Positions 8,318 to 18,123 of a stretch of DNA of 64,000 nt are shown here, in pieces; within the stretch, counting starts at the first letter, position 1; every line of letters begins with the position of its first letter. The notes below the pieces were generated by a model. That model made no database searches. It was not told where the DNA came from and worked only from the letters and a program-made list of their open reading frames with translations. The position numbers and the translations under genes were made by a program. This DNA is from CAZWDO01 sp964632485 [NCBI: uncultured bacterium] (lineage in GTDB: Bacteria > JAGOEH01). Location of the stretch: positions 218,211 through 282,210 of the forward strand of contig CAZWDO010000004.1 in NCBI GenBank assembly GCA_964632485.1, written 5' to 3'.

Positions 8318-9307
8318 ATGTCGAGCAAGGGCGCAATCATGAAGACAATTGAACAAAAGTCAGAAAAACTGGCCGTTTTAGCTTTAGGGGGAAATGCCAT
8401 TCTCCAAAAAGGGCAAAAGGGTGATATACATGAACAATTTGAAAACACACGACGTTCCATGGATCCAATTGTCGAGTTGATGAAAACAGGGTATAATTTT
8501 GTAATTACACATGGTAATGGTCCCCAGGTGGGTATGATTATGCTGATGGTGGACAAGGCAAAGGATGAAGTTGCGGAAACTCCGCTGGGAGTGGCGGATG
8601 CCATGACCTGCGGTTCCATGGGATATATGATTGAGCAGAGTCTTCAAAATGTGATGATCCGGAAAAAAATGTGGCGTAACATTGTAACCGTGCCGGCCCA
8701 GATTATTGTAGATCCTCTGGATCCGTCAATTCAGGATCCCAGCAAACCAATCGGGAAGTTTTATACCGAAGAGGAAGCGAAAAAACTTCAAATAGAAAAA
8801 GACTGGGTGATGAAAATGGATGCTAACCGCGGTTATCGGCGTTATGTTGCTTCACCATATCCTATTGATATCGTTGAAAAGGAAGCCATTAAACATTTGA
8901 TTGAACAGGATTATATAGTCATCACCGGTGGGGGCGGCGGTATTCCGGTATATTTTGAGAAGGACAATACGATTGAGGGGCTTGATTGTGTGATTGATAA
9001 AGATTTAGCCAGTATGAAGATCGCCTTGGCCGTTGGCGCTCAGACTTTGATTGTGATTACCGGAGTTCCCTGTGTGTCCGTACATTGGGGCAAGCCAGAC
9101 CAAAAGGATTTGAAGCGAATGACTCTGGCCCAGGCCCGTTATTATTATGGCAAAGGAGAGTTCCCGGCTGGATCGATGGGACCCAAAATTTTGGCGGCTA
9201 TTGAATTCGTCCAGGCGAACCCCAAAAATAAAGTGATCATCACCGATGTAGATCATCTGATCGACGCGGTGGAAGGCCGCGACGGTACTACTATCGTCGC
9301 TTATTAA
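8318..9307 (+). CDS. arcC: Carbamate kinase
   Basis: This 329-residue amino-acid-kinase-fold protein shows the carbamate kinase motifs ALGGNAIL (about residue 20), THGNGPQVG (about 66), ITGGGGGIPV (about 207), IDKDLASMKIA and GSMGPKI. It normally converts carbamoyl phosphate plus ADP to ATP, CO2 and ammonia. GAGGG lies upstream of the ATG at 8318; an internal ATG at 8339 is an alternative. It heads a three-gene group with a cDPGS-like GTPase and ornithine carbamoyltransferase. No arginine deiminase gene is in view. Confidence 0.94.
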   Translation: MSSKGAIMKTIEQKSEKLAVLALGGNAILQKGQKGDIHEQFENTRRSMDPIVELMKTGYNFVITHGNGPQVGMIMLMVDKAKDEVAETPLGVADAMTCGSMGYMIEQSLQNVMIRKKMWRNIVTVPAQIIVDPLDPSIQDPSKPIGKFYTEEEAKKLQIEKDWVMKMDANRGYRRYVASPYPIDIVEKEAIKHLIEQDYIVITGGGGGIPVYFEKDNTIEGLDCVIDKDLASMKIALAVGAQTLIVITGVPCVSVHWGKPDQKDLKRMTLAQARYYYGKGEFPAGSMGPKILAAIEFVQANPKNKVIITDVDHLIDAVEGRDGTTIVAY

Positions 9308-9344
9308 TACCAACCGTTTTAAACCCAAACAAGGAGAGGCTCAA

Positions 9345-10661
9345 ATGGCCAAGAAAAAAGTGATCATCTGCGGCGCTGCCGGCCGGGATTTTCACAACTT
9401 CAACGTAATTTACCGCGATAATGCGGAATATGAGGTCATCGCTTTCACGGCGACCCAGATTCCGAATATCGACGATCGTAAATATCCGGCAGAATTAGCA
9501 GGGTCTTTGTACCCCAGCGGTATTCCGATCGTAGCCGAAGATGAATTGGCCGATTTGATCAAAAAACATCAAGTGGACGATGTGGTATTTGCTTACTCAG
9601 ATGTAACGCATACTCATGTCCTCCAGTTGGGTTCGAAAGCCTTAGCGGCAGGCGCGAATTTCGCGCTGCTTTCCCCGACCAAAACGATGATCAAATCGAC
9701 TAAACCGGTAGTTTCCGTATGCGCGGTGCGTACGGGATGCGGAAAGTCGCAGACATCGCGCGCTGTTTCCGATGCGCTGACGGCTATGGGAAAAAAAGTG
9801 GTGGCTATTCGCCATCCCATGCCCTATGGCGATCTGGTTGCTCAAAAAGTGCAGCGGTTTGCCACGACAGACGACCTGGCAAAGCATAAATGCACCATTG
9901 AAGAGATGGAAGAGTATGAACCGCATATCGAACGTGGGCGCGTAATCTACGCCGGCGTCGATTATGAGGCAATTCTGCGGGAAGCGGAAAAAGAAGCCGA
10001 TGTGATTTTGTGGGATGGCGGGAATAATGATACGCCTTTCTATCAGTCCGATCTGGAAATCGTCGTAGTGGACCCCCATCGAACGGGACATGAATTGAAT
10101 TATCATCCGGGGAATACCAATTTTCTACGCGCCCAGGTTATTGTGATTAATAAAATGGATAGCGCTGATTCTGACGAAGTGGCTAAACTGGAAGCTAATA
10201 TTCGTAAATACAATCCACAAGCGATCGTGATTAAGGCCAATTCCCGGCTTGATGTGAGCAATCCCGAACTGATTCAAGGAAAACGCGTACTGGTTGTCGA
10301 AGATGGCCCGACCCTTACCCATGGAGAAATGAAATATGGCGCCGGGGTAGTAGCTGCCCATAATTTTGGTGTACAGGAGCTGGTAGACCCGCGGCCCTGG
10401 ACAGTGGGAACGATCTCGGAAACTTTCAAGAAATATCCCGGTATCGGAGTGTTACTCCCCGCGATGGGGTATGGTGATCAGCAGATCAAAGATCTGGAAG
10501 ATACGATTAATAAAGTTGATTGTGACGCTGTCATTATTGCCACTCCGATCGACCTCAACCGTTTGGTAAAGATTAATAAACCAACCGTGCGGGTGGGTTA
10601 TGAGCTGGACGAGATCTCTCAGCCGACGTTAAAAGACATTTTAACAAAAAAGTTTAGTTAA
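9345..10661 (+). CDS. Cyclic 2,3-diphosphoglycerate synthetase-like P-loop GTPase
   Basis: This 438-residue protein resembles the archaeal cyclic 2,3-diphosphoglycerate synthetase family, which in bacteria is usually annotated only as a GTPase. An N-terminal Rossmann-like region opens with [17 protein letters not shown]-loop [13 protein letters not shown] lies near residues 126-138, an acidic [10 protein letters not shown] near 223, and a guanine-type INKMD near 267. A C-terminal domain follows. The gene sits between arcC and argF with 37-nt and 13-nt gaps and a good ribosome site, so it is probably co-transcribed. The true substrate in this carbamoyl-phosphate setting is unknown; a phosphoryl-transfer or chaperone-like role is inference. 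Confidence 0.75.
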   Translation: MAKKKVIICGAAGRDFHNFNVIYRDNAEYEVIAFTATQIPNIDDRKYPAELAGSLYPSGIPIVAEDELADLIKKHQVDDVVFAYSDVTHTHVLQLGSKALAAGANFALLSPTKTMIKSTKPVVSVCAVRTGCGKSQTSRAVSDALTAMGKKVVAIRHPMPYGDLVAQKVQRFATTDDLAKHKCTIEEMEEYEPHIERGRVIYAGVDYEAILREAEKEADVILWDGGNNDTPFYQSDLEIVVVDPHRTGHELNYHPGNTNFLRAQVIVINKMDSADSDEVAKLEANIRKYNPQAIVIKANSRLDVSNPELIQGKRVLVVEDGPTLTHGEMKYGAGVVAAHNFGVQELVDPRPWTVGTISETFKKYPGIGVLLPAMGYGDQQIKDLEDTINKVDCDAVIIATPIDLNRLVKINKPTVRVGYELDEISQPTLKDILTKKFS

Positions 10662-10674
10662 GCAAGGGGATAAG

Positions 10675-11637
10675 ATGGCAATCAATGTGACCGGTCGCAG
10701 CTTGCTGACCCTATGTGATTATACCACGGAAGAAATCCGTTATCTGCTCGATTTATCAAAAGATTACAAGTCGCTTAAACGTGCGGGGATTTTCCCTAAA
10801 CGTTTGTCGAATAAGAGTATCGCTTTGATTTTTGAGAAAACATCAACCCGAACCCGTTGCGCGTTCACTGTCGCCTGTATTGATGAGGGAGCTCATCCCG
10901 AGTTTTTAGGTAAGAATGATATCCAGCTCGGCGCCAAAGAAACGCTGGCAGATACCGCTCGCGTGTTGGGACGTATGTTTGATGGCATCCAATATCGTGG
11001 ATTTGACCAAAAATTAGTGGAAAACCTGGCTAAATTTTCCGGCGTTCCCGTTTGGAATGGTTTAACTGATCTTTATCACCCCACCCAGGCTCTGGCCGAT
11101 ATGATGACAATCGAAGAAAATTTCGGCCGATTGAAAGGCATCAAGCTGGTTTATTGCGGTGATGGACGTAATAATGTGGCCAATTCATTGCTGATTGCTT
11201 CGGCTAAGTTAGGATTGCATTTTGTGATTGCCGCCCCGGGAAATCTGTTTCCTGATGAGGAATTGCAAAAATATGCCCAAGCAGAAGCTAAAGTCTCCGG
11301 GGCTGTGATTGAGTATGAAACCGATGCGATGAAAGCTGTCAAAAACGCTGATGCGCTTTATACTGACGTTTGGGTATCTATGGGTGAAGAAAACAAACCC
11401 GGGATACAGGAACGGATACAATCACTTTATCCTTACCAGATCAACAGCGGATTAATGGCCGGCACGGGTAATAAAGACACAATTTTCCTGCATTGCCTCC
11501 CGGCGCACCATACAAATGGCGTGCACGATATGGAAGTAGCTGAAGATGTGTTTGAAAGTCCCCAATCCAAAGTGTTCGATGAAGCGGAAAATCGTCTCCA
11601 CACGATTAAAGCTGTCATGGTTGCCACTCTGACCTGA
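10675..11637 (+). CDS. argF: Ornithine carbamoyltransferase
   Basis: This 320-residue transcarbamylase has the carbamoyl-phosphate loop TSTRTR (residues 56-61), [10 protein letters not shown] (about 140), [19 protein letters not shown] and the C-terminal HCLPAHH (about 271). The SMG loop identifies ornithine rather than aspartate as acceptor. It begins 13 nt after the cDPGS-like gene. Pairing with carbamate kinase suggests the catabolic direction (citrulline phosphorolysis), so arcB would be an equally valid name. No other arginine biosynthesis genes are present. Confidence 0.93.
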   Translation: MAINVTGRSLLTLCDYTTEEIRYLLDLSKDYKSLKRAGIFPKRLSNKSIALIFEKTSTRTRCAFTVACIDEGAHPEFLGKNDIQLGAKETLADTARVLGRMFDGIQYRGFDQKLVENLAKFSGVPVWNGLTDLYHPTQALADMMTIEENFGRLKGIKLVYCGDGRNNVANSLLIASAKLGLHFVIAAPGNLFPDEELQKYAQAEAKVSGAVIEYETDAMKAVKNADALYTDVWVSMGEENKPGIQERIQSLYPYQINSGLMAGTGNKDTIFLHCLPAHHTNGVHDMEVAEDVFESPQSKVFDEAENRLHTIKAVMVATLT

Positions 11638-11806
11638 GCAGGGTCCGCTCTCCGGATTCCCGAATTAGCGAATGTCCAGAGTCATTTTGTGTGACTCCGC
11701 ACGCTATGCCAAAATGAGTCTAGTTGCTTCGGCGGATTAATTCGAAGCGATTTGCGCCGAGTTAAAAGAATGGAATAACCGGAGAAATAATACTGTTTAT
11801 CAATAG

Positions 11807-11839
11807 CGGGGAGATTCAAAACATCTCCCCGTTTTTTTT
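11807..11839 (+). terminator. Strong rho-independent terminator after argF
   Basis: A perfect 9-bp stem (CGGGGAGAT/ATCTCCCCG) with a 7-nt loop is followed by eight T residues. It ends the arcC-cDPGS-argF transcript 170 nt after the argF stop. The intervening 11638-11806 contains no gene that could be recognised. Confidence 0.9.
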
Positions 11840-11853
11840 AAATAAAAAATTTC

Positions 11854-11882
11854 TTGACAAATCAATAGCTCTTCGTTATTAT
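11854..11882 (+). promoter_or_regulatory. Sigma70-type promoter upstream of the transporter gene
   Basis: A perfect TTGACA (11854-11859), a 17-nt spacer and TATTAT (11877-11882) follow immediately after the terminator. TATAAT also occurs three bases further on. The resulting leader to the ATG at 12130 would be about 240 nt. No riboswitch could be identified in that leader. Confidence 0.6.
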
Positions 11883-12129
11883 AATAATAACTACATCCTA
11901 AAGTTATCATACTAAGTGTACATTGACCATGCGATAGCTATATATTAGCGAATTTAAGTGTATAGTGGGAAATGAACGGAAGGAATTATAAAATTACAAT
12001 ATAGAAGGGTAACGATATTTATGGATGACGGTGTTGGCGATCGTAGTGTAGAATTGATGAGCATTTCATCAATCAGATTAATAACAGGAGTTTGTTTCAT
12101 GCAGACTTTAAAGAAAAATAGAGGACTTT

Positions 12130-15100
12130 ATGGCCCAATTTAAAAAATTCGGCACTTTTGGGGGTGTTTTTACACCATCAATCCTTACTATTTTGGGTGT
12201 GATCATGTACCTGCGCTTTCCCTCCATAATTGGGCAGTCAGGTTTAATAAATACTTTGGGGATTATCGTTATTGCTCATATCATATCATTCACAACGAGT
12301 TTAAGCGTCGCTTCCCTTTCAACTGACAAGCCCGTGCAAAATGGCGGGACTTATTTTATGATATCGCGCAGTTTGGGTTTATCCATCGGCGGAACATTAG
12401 GCCTTGCGCTTTTTGTGGGTTTATCATTTAGTGTTAGTTTGTATTTAATCGGTTTTGCCGAAAGCTTTTTACAGTACTGGGATTTGAATAGTTCTATCAA
12501 CACCATCCGAATTGCAGGTACGATTGTATTATTAATCGTAACAACCATCACCTTTATCAGCACCTCGCTGGCTATTAAATCGCAGTATTTTATAATGGTG
12601 GCAATTGTGCTTTCATTAGCTTCCATTTTTTCAGGGACTCATGAATTTTCTCCCAAGGTGATTAACATGACTCCCCTTCCAGGGGCAGCGCCATTTATGC
12701 TATTATTCGGAATATTCTTCCCTGCGGTTACTGGTTTTGAAGCGGGGGTATCGATGTCAGGTGATTTGAAAAATGCAAAAAAATCGTTACCCCTGGGGGC
12801 AATTCTGGCAGTAAGCGTTGGCTTTGTCGTTTATATTAGCCTGGCTTTATTTTTTGCCTTAACTGTTGATGCCAATGCCCTGGCGAATGATCCGCAAATT
12901 TTATTTAAAATATCGCTTGTCCCGGCACTGGTCATTGCCGGTATTTGGGGGGCCACTCTTTCCTCGGCTCTGGGAAGTATATTAGGGGCGCCGCGGATTC
13001 TTCAGGCCATTGCCATGGATAAAATTGCTCCCAAGATATTTGCCAAGGGGACCGGAAAAAGCAATGAACCGAGAAATGCATTGATACTGGCTTTTTTTAT
13101 TGCAGAAGCCGGAATCCTGATTGGAGAGCTGGATGTTATTGCTCGCATTGTGTCCATGTTTTTTATTACAACCTATGCCTTTTTAAACCTGGCATCGGCT
13201 ATTGAAAGCTGGTCAAGTTCGGATTTCAGACCCGCATTTAAAATTCCGAGGTTTGTTAGTATTCTGGGAACTTTATCCGCATTTATCGTAATGATATTGC
13301 TGGATTTTATTGCGCTGACAGGCGCAACAATTGTACTCGGGATGCTTTATTTTTTTCTGCAAAGAAAGGAATTAATATTGGAAAGCGGGGATGCGTGGAA
13401 TAGTTTTTGGACAAATCTGGCAAAACGCGCATTGCTAAAACTGAGTATGCAAAAAACAAATAAGCGGAATTGGCGGCCGAATATTATATTATTTAGTGGT
13501 GGCGCGCAGGCCCGGCCACATTTAGTTGAAATGGGACTTTCATTGACCGGAAAACTGGGCGCATTAACTGATTTTAATCTGGTTAACAACTCTGATCCCG
13601 GGCAAAGCGATCTGTTATCGGTATCTTCAAAAATTAATAAAGACGTAAATTATTTTAAGCGACAATTTTTATGCAATAATTTGGAGGACGGCATCCAAAC
13701 TGTAACTAACGTTTACGGTTTCAGTGGTTTTGAGCCCAACACGATATTGATGGGATGGAGCAGGAATTCAAATAATTTTGATTTTATTGCTAATCTACTT
13801 ACCGATTTTAAAAAAAAACAGTTGAATGCTGTATTTCTTGATTATGACAAAGAATCAGGTTTTGGACAAAAAGAGAGAATCGATATTTGGTGGAATGGTA
13901 AAGGGCGCCATTTAAGTTTCGCGTTAAATATCGTTAAGTTTTTACAATCTGATCCAGCCTGGATGGATGCGGAAATAAGAATTTTAGTTATCAGTAATAA
14001 CTCTTCATTAATTGGCAAAATTTATAGAAATATTGCAGAAATATTGGATGAAAAAAGAATGAAAGCTGAAATTAAAATTATAAATGACGACTTCGGAACG
14101 CGTTCAAAAGATGCAATTATTTCGAGTGAATCGATGAATGCCGATTTGGCGGTATTAGGATTGCCACAAAAAACAAATCCATACACCCGGTATGATGTTT
14201 TATCCATTAATCCAATATTGAAATTACCAGTAAGTAAATTAATCCTGAGTCCATCCGAAGAATTCGAAGAAATCAATCTAGTTGGCTTATCAATAAAAAA
14301 TGAAAAAACAGAACAGCTTATACCTCAATTTAACGAAATGCCTTCAATCCCAATGATTGAAAGCAAGATTTTAAAGGACCGGTTGGATATACTTGACGCT
14401 GATTGCTTGGAAATAACTGCTTCCTTTATCGAAAAAGGAATCAAAGAAGCTGTTAGCAATCAGGAGATGCTGATTAGAAATGTTAAGGGATCAATTGGGC
14501 AATGCTTTATGAATCTTGAAAAAGAGATTACCGGTTCAAAAAAAGATGAATCAGCAAAAATTTTGAGAAAATATCATCAATTGTATCTCCTCAATATCAA
14601 TGCCATCATTAAAAATAAAAATGAAGAGATCATTCGAGAGATAAAAGCCTGCCTATCCGATGCTATTAATCATTTTTCAGCGCGAGTCGAAAATTATATA
14701 AACGGATTGTCTGATACCCTTCTTGTTCCGTATATTTTGACATCTGAAAATAAGGATAAGAATTATAAAGTTCATTTTCAGAAACTAGTATCTTATCATT
14801 TAAATTTGAATTTAATGCCGGAAGTGAAGAATTGGCTCAGGACGTTTGAAGATGTAACTATAAAAATGTTTACCGATATCAAGAAAATAATCTTCAGAGT
14901 CAATGATATTTTTGAAAAATTGAAATTGAATCCAGATATCGATATCATTTCAATACAACGACAAAGCTTGGAAATTAACCAGGAATTTGAAGGTTTTGAA
15001 CAATTTTTAAAAAATTTTACGGCACAATCTGTTTCCTTGCTGTTATCAGCAAGTCGGGGAGTTATCATTCATATCGCTGAAGATCTTTTAACTCCGAAAT

Positions 15101-16152
15101 CATTATCAAGAGCGAAGATAAAAATCCGGAAGAAATTAAAAAATTCTGTTGAATACTTTACTGTATACCCGGAGGAATGGGAAGTTGGTATCCGATTAAT
15201 TAATAATACGTTAAATCTTGATGCATTGGTTCTCTCAGACCGAGAAATTATTAAAAATATCATTCAAAAAGGCAATGATAGAGTACAGGCTTTACTAATT
15301 GAAAAAGTGATTAAGCCTATTGATTTATTACTTGAAAACATAGAGAAGGTTACCAATTTGTCAGATTTGGATATTTCACCCTTGCGATTTCCAGATCAAA
15401 TTGAGATAAAGAGTGTATTCCATGAATCGTATCTTAAAATAGCAGAAATAATTGGAACATTGCCTGAAGAAATGTTGTTGCCGGAAGCGATCGTTATTGA
15501 CGCCGATGCTATTCAACTAAGTGATTATAAAATGGTTAGTTTAAACTTGCACCGGGTTGGCCGGTATTATTTTGATACACTGTTTTATGAGCCATTTTAC
15601 AGAGAAATTGAACAACTTGAATCTATAGCGAACAGAGCAATTATTGAGTGCAAGGAAGCGAATAGCATGTTAAAATTTAGGTTAAATAACATTCATAATA
15701 ATAATGAAATTGCAGATATAGATCAATCCTCTCCGGCTGTTTTTTTTAAGAAAATTTTGCTTCAAATAAATTCGGAGAAAGAAAAGCTGTTAGTGAAGCT
15801 ACAGGAAATTGAATATAATTCAGATAATTTTCTAAGTAATGCTTTTTCTAAATTATTTTATCATACGATAATAGACTCAGAAGATACAATATCGGTCCAA
15901 CAAAGAGAACTGACGGGGAAGAGATTAGTCGTCAGCTTCTCGAGAAAAATAAATTATATAAAAACAAAACTTAGCAATTTTGTTATATTAGTCCTTAACA
16001 ACGCATCCAGTGGTATTATTTTCTCCAGAAAATACATTGAAGCGAGAAAAGTCAAGCGCACTCAAATAAGCCAATTATGGGATGTTGTAAGGAAGTTGAT
16101 CCCGGACTCCAAGATTTATAACCAAATACCGGTTTTTTATTGGGCTATTTAG
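12130..16152 (+). CDS. Cation-chloride cotransporter-like (APC/SLC12) permease with giant C-terminal region; 3' end probably frameshifted
   Basis: Residues 1 to about 425 form an APC-superfamily permease with roughly 12 hydrophobic segments, opening with KFGTFGGVFTPSILTILGV, the SLC12/CCC signature. Residues about 445-690 resemble the SLC12 cytosolic domain, including RIDIWWNGKGRHL near 583, the counterpart of the CCC IDVWWL strand. The remaining roughly 650 residues are charged, helix-rich and unrecognised. GAGG precedes the ATG. The frame ends at 16152, but another frame open from 16100 continues with a plausible protein leading into a P-loop ATPase. A 1-nt loss near 16129-16133 in one long gene is therefore likely. 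Ion specificity cannot be read from sequence. Confidence 0.75.
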   Translation: MAQFKKFGTFGGVFTPSILTILGVIMYLRFPSIIGQSGLINTLGIIVIAHIISFTTSLSVASLSTDKPVQNGGTYFMISRSLGLSIGGTLGLALFVGLSFSVSLYLIGFAESFLQYWDLNSSINTIRIAGTIVLLIVTTITFISTSLAIKSQYFIMVAIVLSLASIFSGTHEFSPKVINMTPLPGAAPFMLLFGIFFPAVTGFEAGVSMSGDLKNAKKSLPLGAILAVSVGFVVYISLALFFALTVDANALANDPQILFKISLVPALVIAGIWGATLSSALGSILGAPRILQAIAMDKIAPKIFAKGTGKSNEPRNALILAFFIAEAGILIGELDVIARIVSMFFITTYAFLNLASAIESWSSSDFRPAFKIPRFVSILGTLSAFIVMILLDFIALTGATIVLGMLYFFLQRKELILESGDAWNSFWTNLAKRALLKLSMQKTNKRNWRPNIILFSGGAQARPHLVEMGLSLTGKLGALTDFNLVNNSDPGQSDLLSVSSKINKDVNYFKRQFLCNNLEDGIQTVTNVYGFSGFEPNTILMGWSRNSNNFDFIANLLTDFKKKQLNAVFLDYDKESGFGQKERIDIWWNGKGRHLSFALNIVKFLQSDPAWMDAEIRILVISNNSSLIGKIYRNIAEILDEKRMKAEIKIINDDFGTRSKDAIISSESMNADLAVLGLPQKTNPYTRYDVLSINPILKLPVSKLILSPSEEFEEINLVGLSIKNEKTEQLIPQFNEMPSIPMIESKILKDRLDILDADCLEITASFIEKGIKEAVSNQEMLIRNVKGSIGQCFMNLEKEITGSKKDESAKILRKYHQLYLLNINAIIKNKNEEIIREIKACLSDAINHFSARVENYINGLSDTLLVPYILTSENKDKNYKVHFQKLVSYHLNLNLMPEVKNWLRTFEDVTIKMFTDIKKIIFRVNDIFEKLKLNPDIDIISIQRQSLEINQEFEGFEQFLKNFTAQSVSLLLSASRGVIIHIAEDLLTPKSLSRAKIKIRKKLKNSVEYFTVYPEEWEVGIRLINNTLNLDALVLSDREIIKNIIQKGNDRVQALLIEKVIKPIDLLLENIEKVTNLSDLDISPLRFPDQIEIKSVFHESYLKIAEIIGTLPEEMLLPEAIVIDADAIQLSDYKMVSLNLHRVGRYYFDTLFYEPFYREIEQLESIANRAIIECKEANSMLKFRLNNIHNNNEIADIDQSSPAVFFKKILLQINSEKEKLLVKLQEIEYNSDNFLSNAFSKLFYHTIIDSEDTISVQQRELTGKRLVVSFSRKINYIKTKLSNFVILVLNNASSGIIFSRKYIEARKVKRTQISQLWDVVRKLIPDSKIYNQIPVFYWAI

Positions 16153-16201
16153 CAGTAGTTCTAAAGTAAACGAGGAATTTCGGGTTATAAGAGATGAGGA
16201 A

Positions 16202-16732
16202 ATGGGACAAGTCCAACGCGCCTTGTTACGTCATAAAGAGGGAGTAAATGGCGCATTATTGATAAAAGGCGTCCATGGTTCGGGCAAAACAACTTTATCA
16301 CAATATATTGTTGATTGTTTTTTTAAAAAGGCCAATACTTTTTGGCTAAATGCGCCAATAAATGGTTCAGCCCAGCCCGAAGATTTTTTAACTGTATTAC
16401 GAAAGGCCGTTGGCAGTGAGGATGATCTTTTCGGAATCTTAAATGATATGCCCCCAGAAAGCGTAATTGTAATAAATGACCTTGAATTGTGGTGGGAAAG
16501 ATCAAATACAGGATATGGAGCTCTTAAAAGTATTATGGATCTTGTAAACATTTACGGGGGGGAAATTCTTTTTATTATTAATTGTAATATTCATGCGTAC
16601 TCTATAATCAATAAGGTTTTTCCGATTGAAGACAATTTCATTTCAGTAATTGAATGCGCTCCATTCAATACAAAACAATTACAGTATATGGTGATGAGCC
16701 GTCATAAATCAAGCGGTATTGCTTTTCGATAA
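16202..16732 (+). pseudogene. P-loop (KAP-like) ATPase segment, probable frameshifted continuation of the transporter gene
   Basis: The reading frame is open from 16100 without a stop. The stretch RFFIGLFSSSSKVNEEFRV at 16130-16187 reads as natural protein before the first ATG at 16202. Walker A GVHGSGKTTL lies near residue 22, and a Walker-B-like VIVINDLELWW near residue 95. The frame is cut by TAA at 16730-16732 after SRHKSSGIAFR, yet the same frame continues as a sensible protein (see 16775-17146). Taken as an internal piece of one broken gene. A separate short ATPase gene is possible but lacks a ribosome site. Confidence 0.7.
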
Positions 16733-16774
16733 AAAGAAAGAAATGAAGAGGACTTATCCCAATTAAACCTGTCA

Positions 16775-17146
16775 TTGTTGTTTAATGCTTACTTTCATTT
16801 TTCTCAGGGTGTTCCGGGGATAGCTTTAAATGCTTGGATAGCTAATATTACAGCAGTTGATACCGAGTTATTAACCATTAAAAAACCAGTAACTCCGAAT
16901 GTTGATCTTCTTGATACTGTTGATCCGGATTGGCTGGTTGTTTTTGCATTATTTATTCAGCATAAAAACATTGATATTGAAAAATTATCGAGGATAACAG
17001 ATTCAAACTATGAAACGGCTGAAAAATTAATGAATAATTTGATTAATTCTGGAATTATTGTAGCGAAAGGGAACCAAACATTTACTTTTGAGAGAAACAT
17101 CGAACCGTTGATTGTTAATTTATGTTTAGAAAAAGGAATAATTTAG
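16775..17146 (+). pseudogene. C-terminal part of the disrupted transporter-ATPase gene
   Basis: This piece is in the same frame as the ATPase segment and separated from it only by the TAA at 16730. In-frame codons between that stop and the first ATG also read as protein (KERNEEDLSQLNLSLLF). FSQGVPGIALNAWIANI resembles the helical region after the sensor motifs of KAP/AAA ATPases. A winged-helix-like C terminus follows (SRITDSNYETAEKLMNNL). No ribosome site precedes the ATG at 16775. The frame ends at a TAG at 17144. Confidence 0.6.
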
Positions 17147-17200
17147 CTGGATAATCTATGATGATTCGCGTCATTTTAACATGCTTAGTAATACTATATT

Positions 17201-17869
17201 GTGTTCAGATTCTTAAACTATATTCAAAAAATAATTCCCTATGCCAAAAGCATTAAGCATCATATCGCCTATTTGGTTCCGATCCTCGAACTGGTTGTAT
17301 GGATCGTATACGCAATGTGGTGTCTTGAAGCAATGTATCGGATTGAAAATTATTCTGGTTTGATAATGATCAGTTTTATTTTGGTACTCTTTGCTATTCC
17401 AGCCAGATTTTTAATGCGTGATTTTCTGAATGGGATATTTCTAAAGGTACAACGAAAAATTGATGTGGGAGATTATATTCAATTGGAGGGAATTGAAGGT
17501 AAAATCAAACATGCTGGTCATTTTCGCCTAGAAATTCAAACACAGCAGGGAGATATCAGGGCTATTCCATACGGTCTGATCGGATTGGGAATTATTTCCA
17601 AACCCGGCAATAATCTGAACCTGAATAAACGATTGCTGGTTTTCAGGTTGCCGGATTCATTTAACATTGAGATGTTGCTTCCTGAATTAGAAAAAGCCTT
17701 GATGAATACCCCCTGGGTTGCAGTCTCACAGCCACCAATCATCGAAACGGTTACTCACGAAAATGGTGAACATATTATTGAAGTGCTTGTATTTACTTTG
17801 AAAAAAGAGCATTCTGATAAAATCAGTAAAATGGTAGAAAAAAATTTCAGGTCTGATAATACTGGATGA
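17201..17869 (+). CDS. MscS-like mechanosensitive-channel-family membrane protein
   Basis: This 222-residue protein has two hydrophobic segments (about residues 25-45 and 52-70). They are followed by a beta-rich MscS-type domain: RDFLNGIFLKVQRKIDVGDYI, then GIEGKIKHAG and QQGDIRAIPYG, the place of the usual iPN motif. A small alpha/beta C-terminal domain follows. It is shorter than typical MscS (about 286 residues) and lacks the first transmembrane helix. GTG at 17201 has no clear ribosome site, so the start is weak. Immediate placement after the transporter-ATPase frame suggests joint function in ion or osmotic homeostasis, which is inference. Confidence 0.6.
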   Translation: MFRFLNYIQKIIPYAKSIKHHIAYLVPILELVVWIVYAMWCLEAMYRIENYSGLIMISFILVLFAIPARFLMRDFLNGIFLKVQRKIDVGDYIQLEGIEGKIKHAGHFRLEIQTQQGDIRAIPYGLIGLGIISKPGNNLNLNKRLLVFRLPDSFNIEMLLPELEKALMNTPWVAVSQPPIIETVTHENGEHIIEVLVFTLKKEHSDKISKMVEKNFRSDNTG

Positions 17870-18123
17870 AATTACATGTTCTGATTCGCCGTTGTTTATT
17901 AGCAAGACAGCAATTTAGATTATCTAACACCTGAATTTTTAAACTTTTACTTAATTTCAAATAATTCTTTATCAGAGTGTTACCATCTTTATTTTAGGCA
18001 GCTTGATAGCGTAAGAGTCCTGTTGTTGGATTCTTTTATAAAACGTTATATGAGAGATCAGGTGTGAGGAGTATTGATTCTCCTCATCTTGTAAATGTTA
18101 ATTATTAAAATGGGAGATCGATT

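Noticed and set aside
17870-18123. Gap between MscS-like and GH16 genes
   Set aside because: No promoter with good spacing, hairpin or ORF could be supported.
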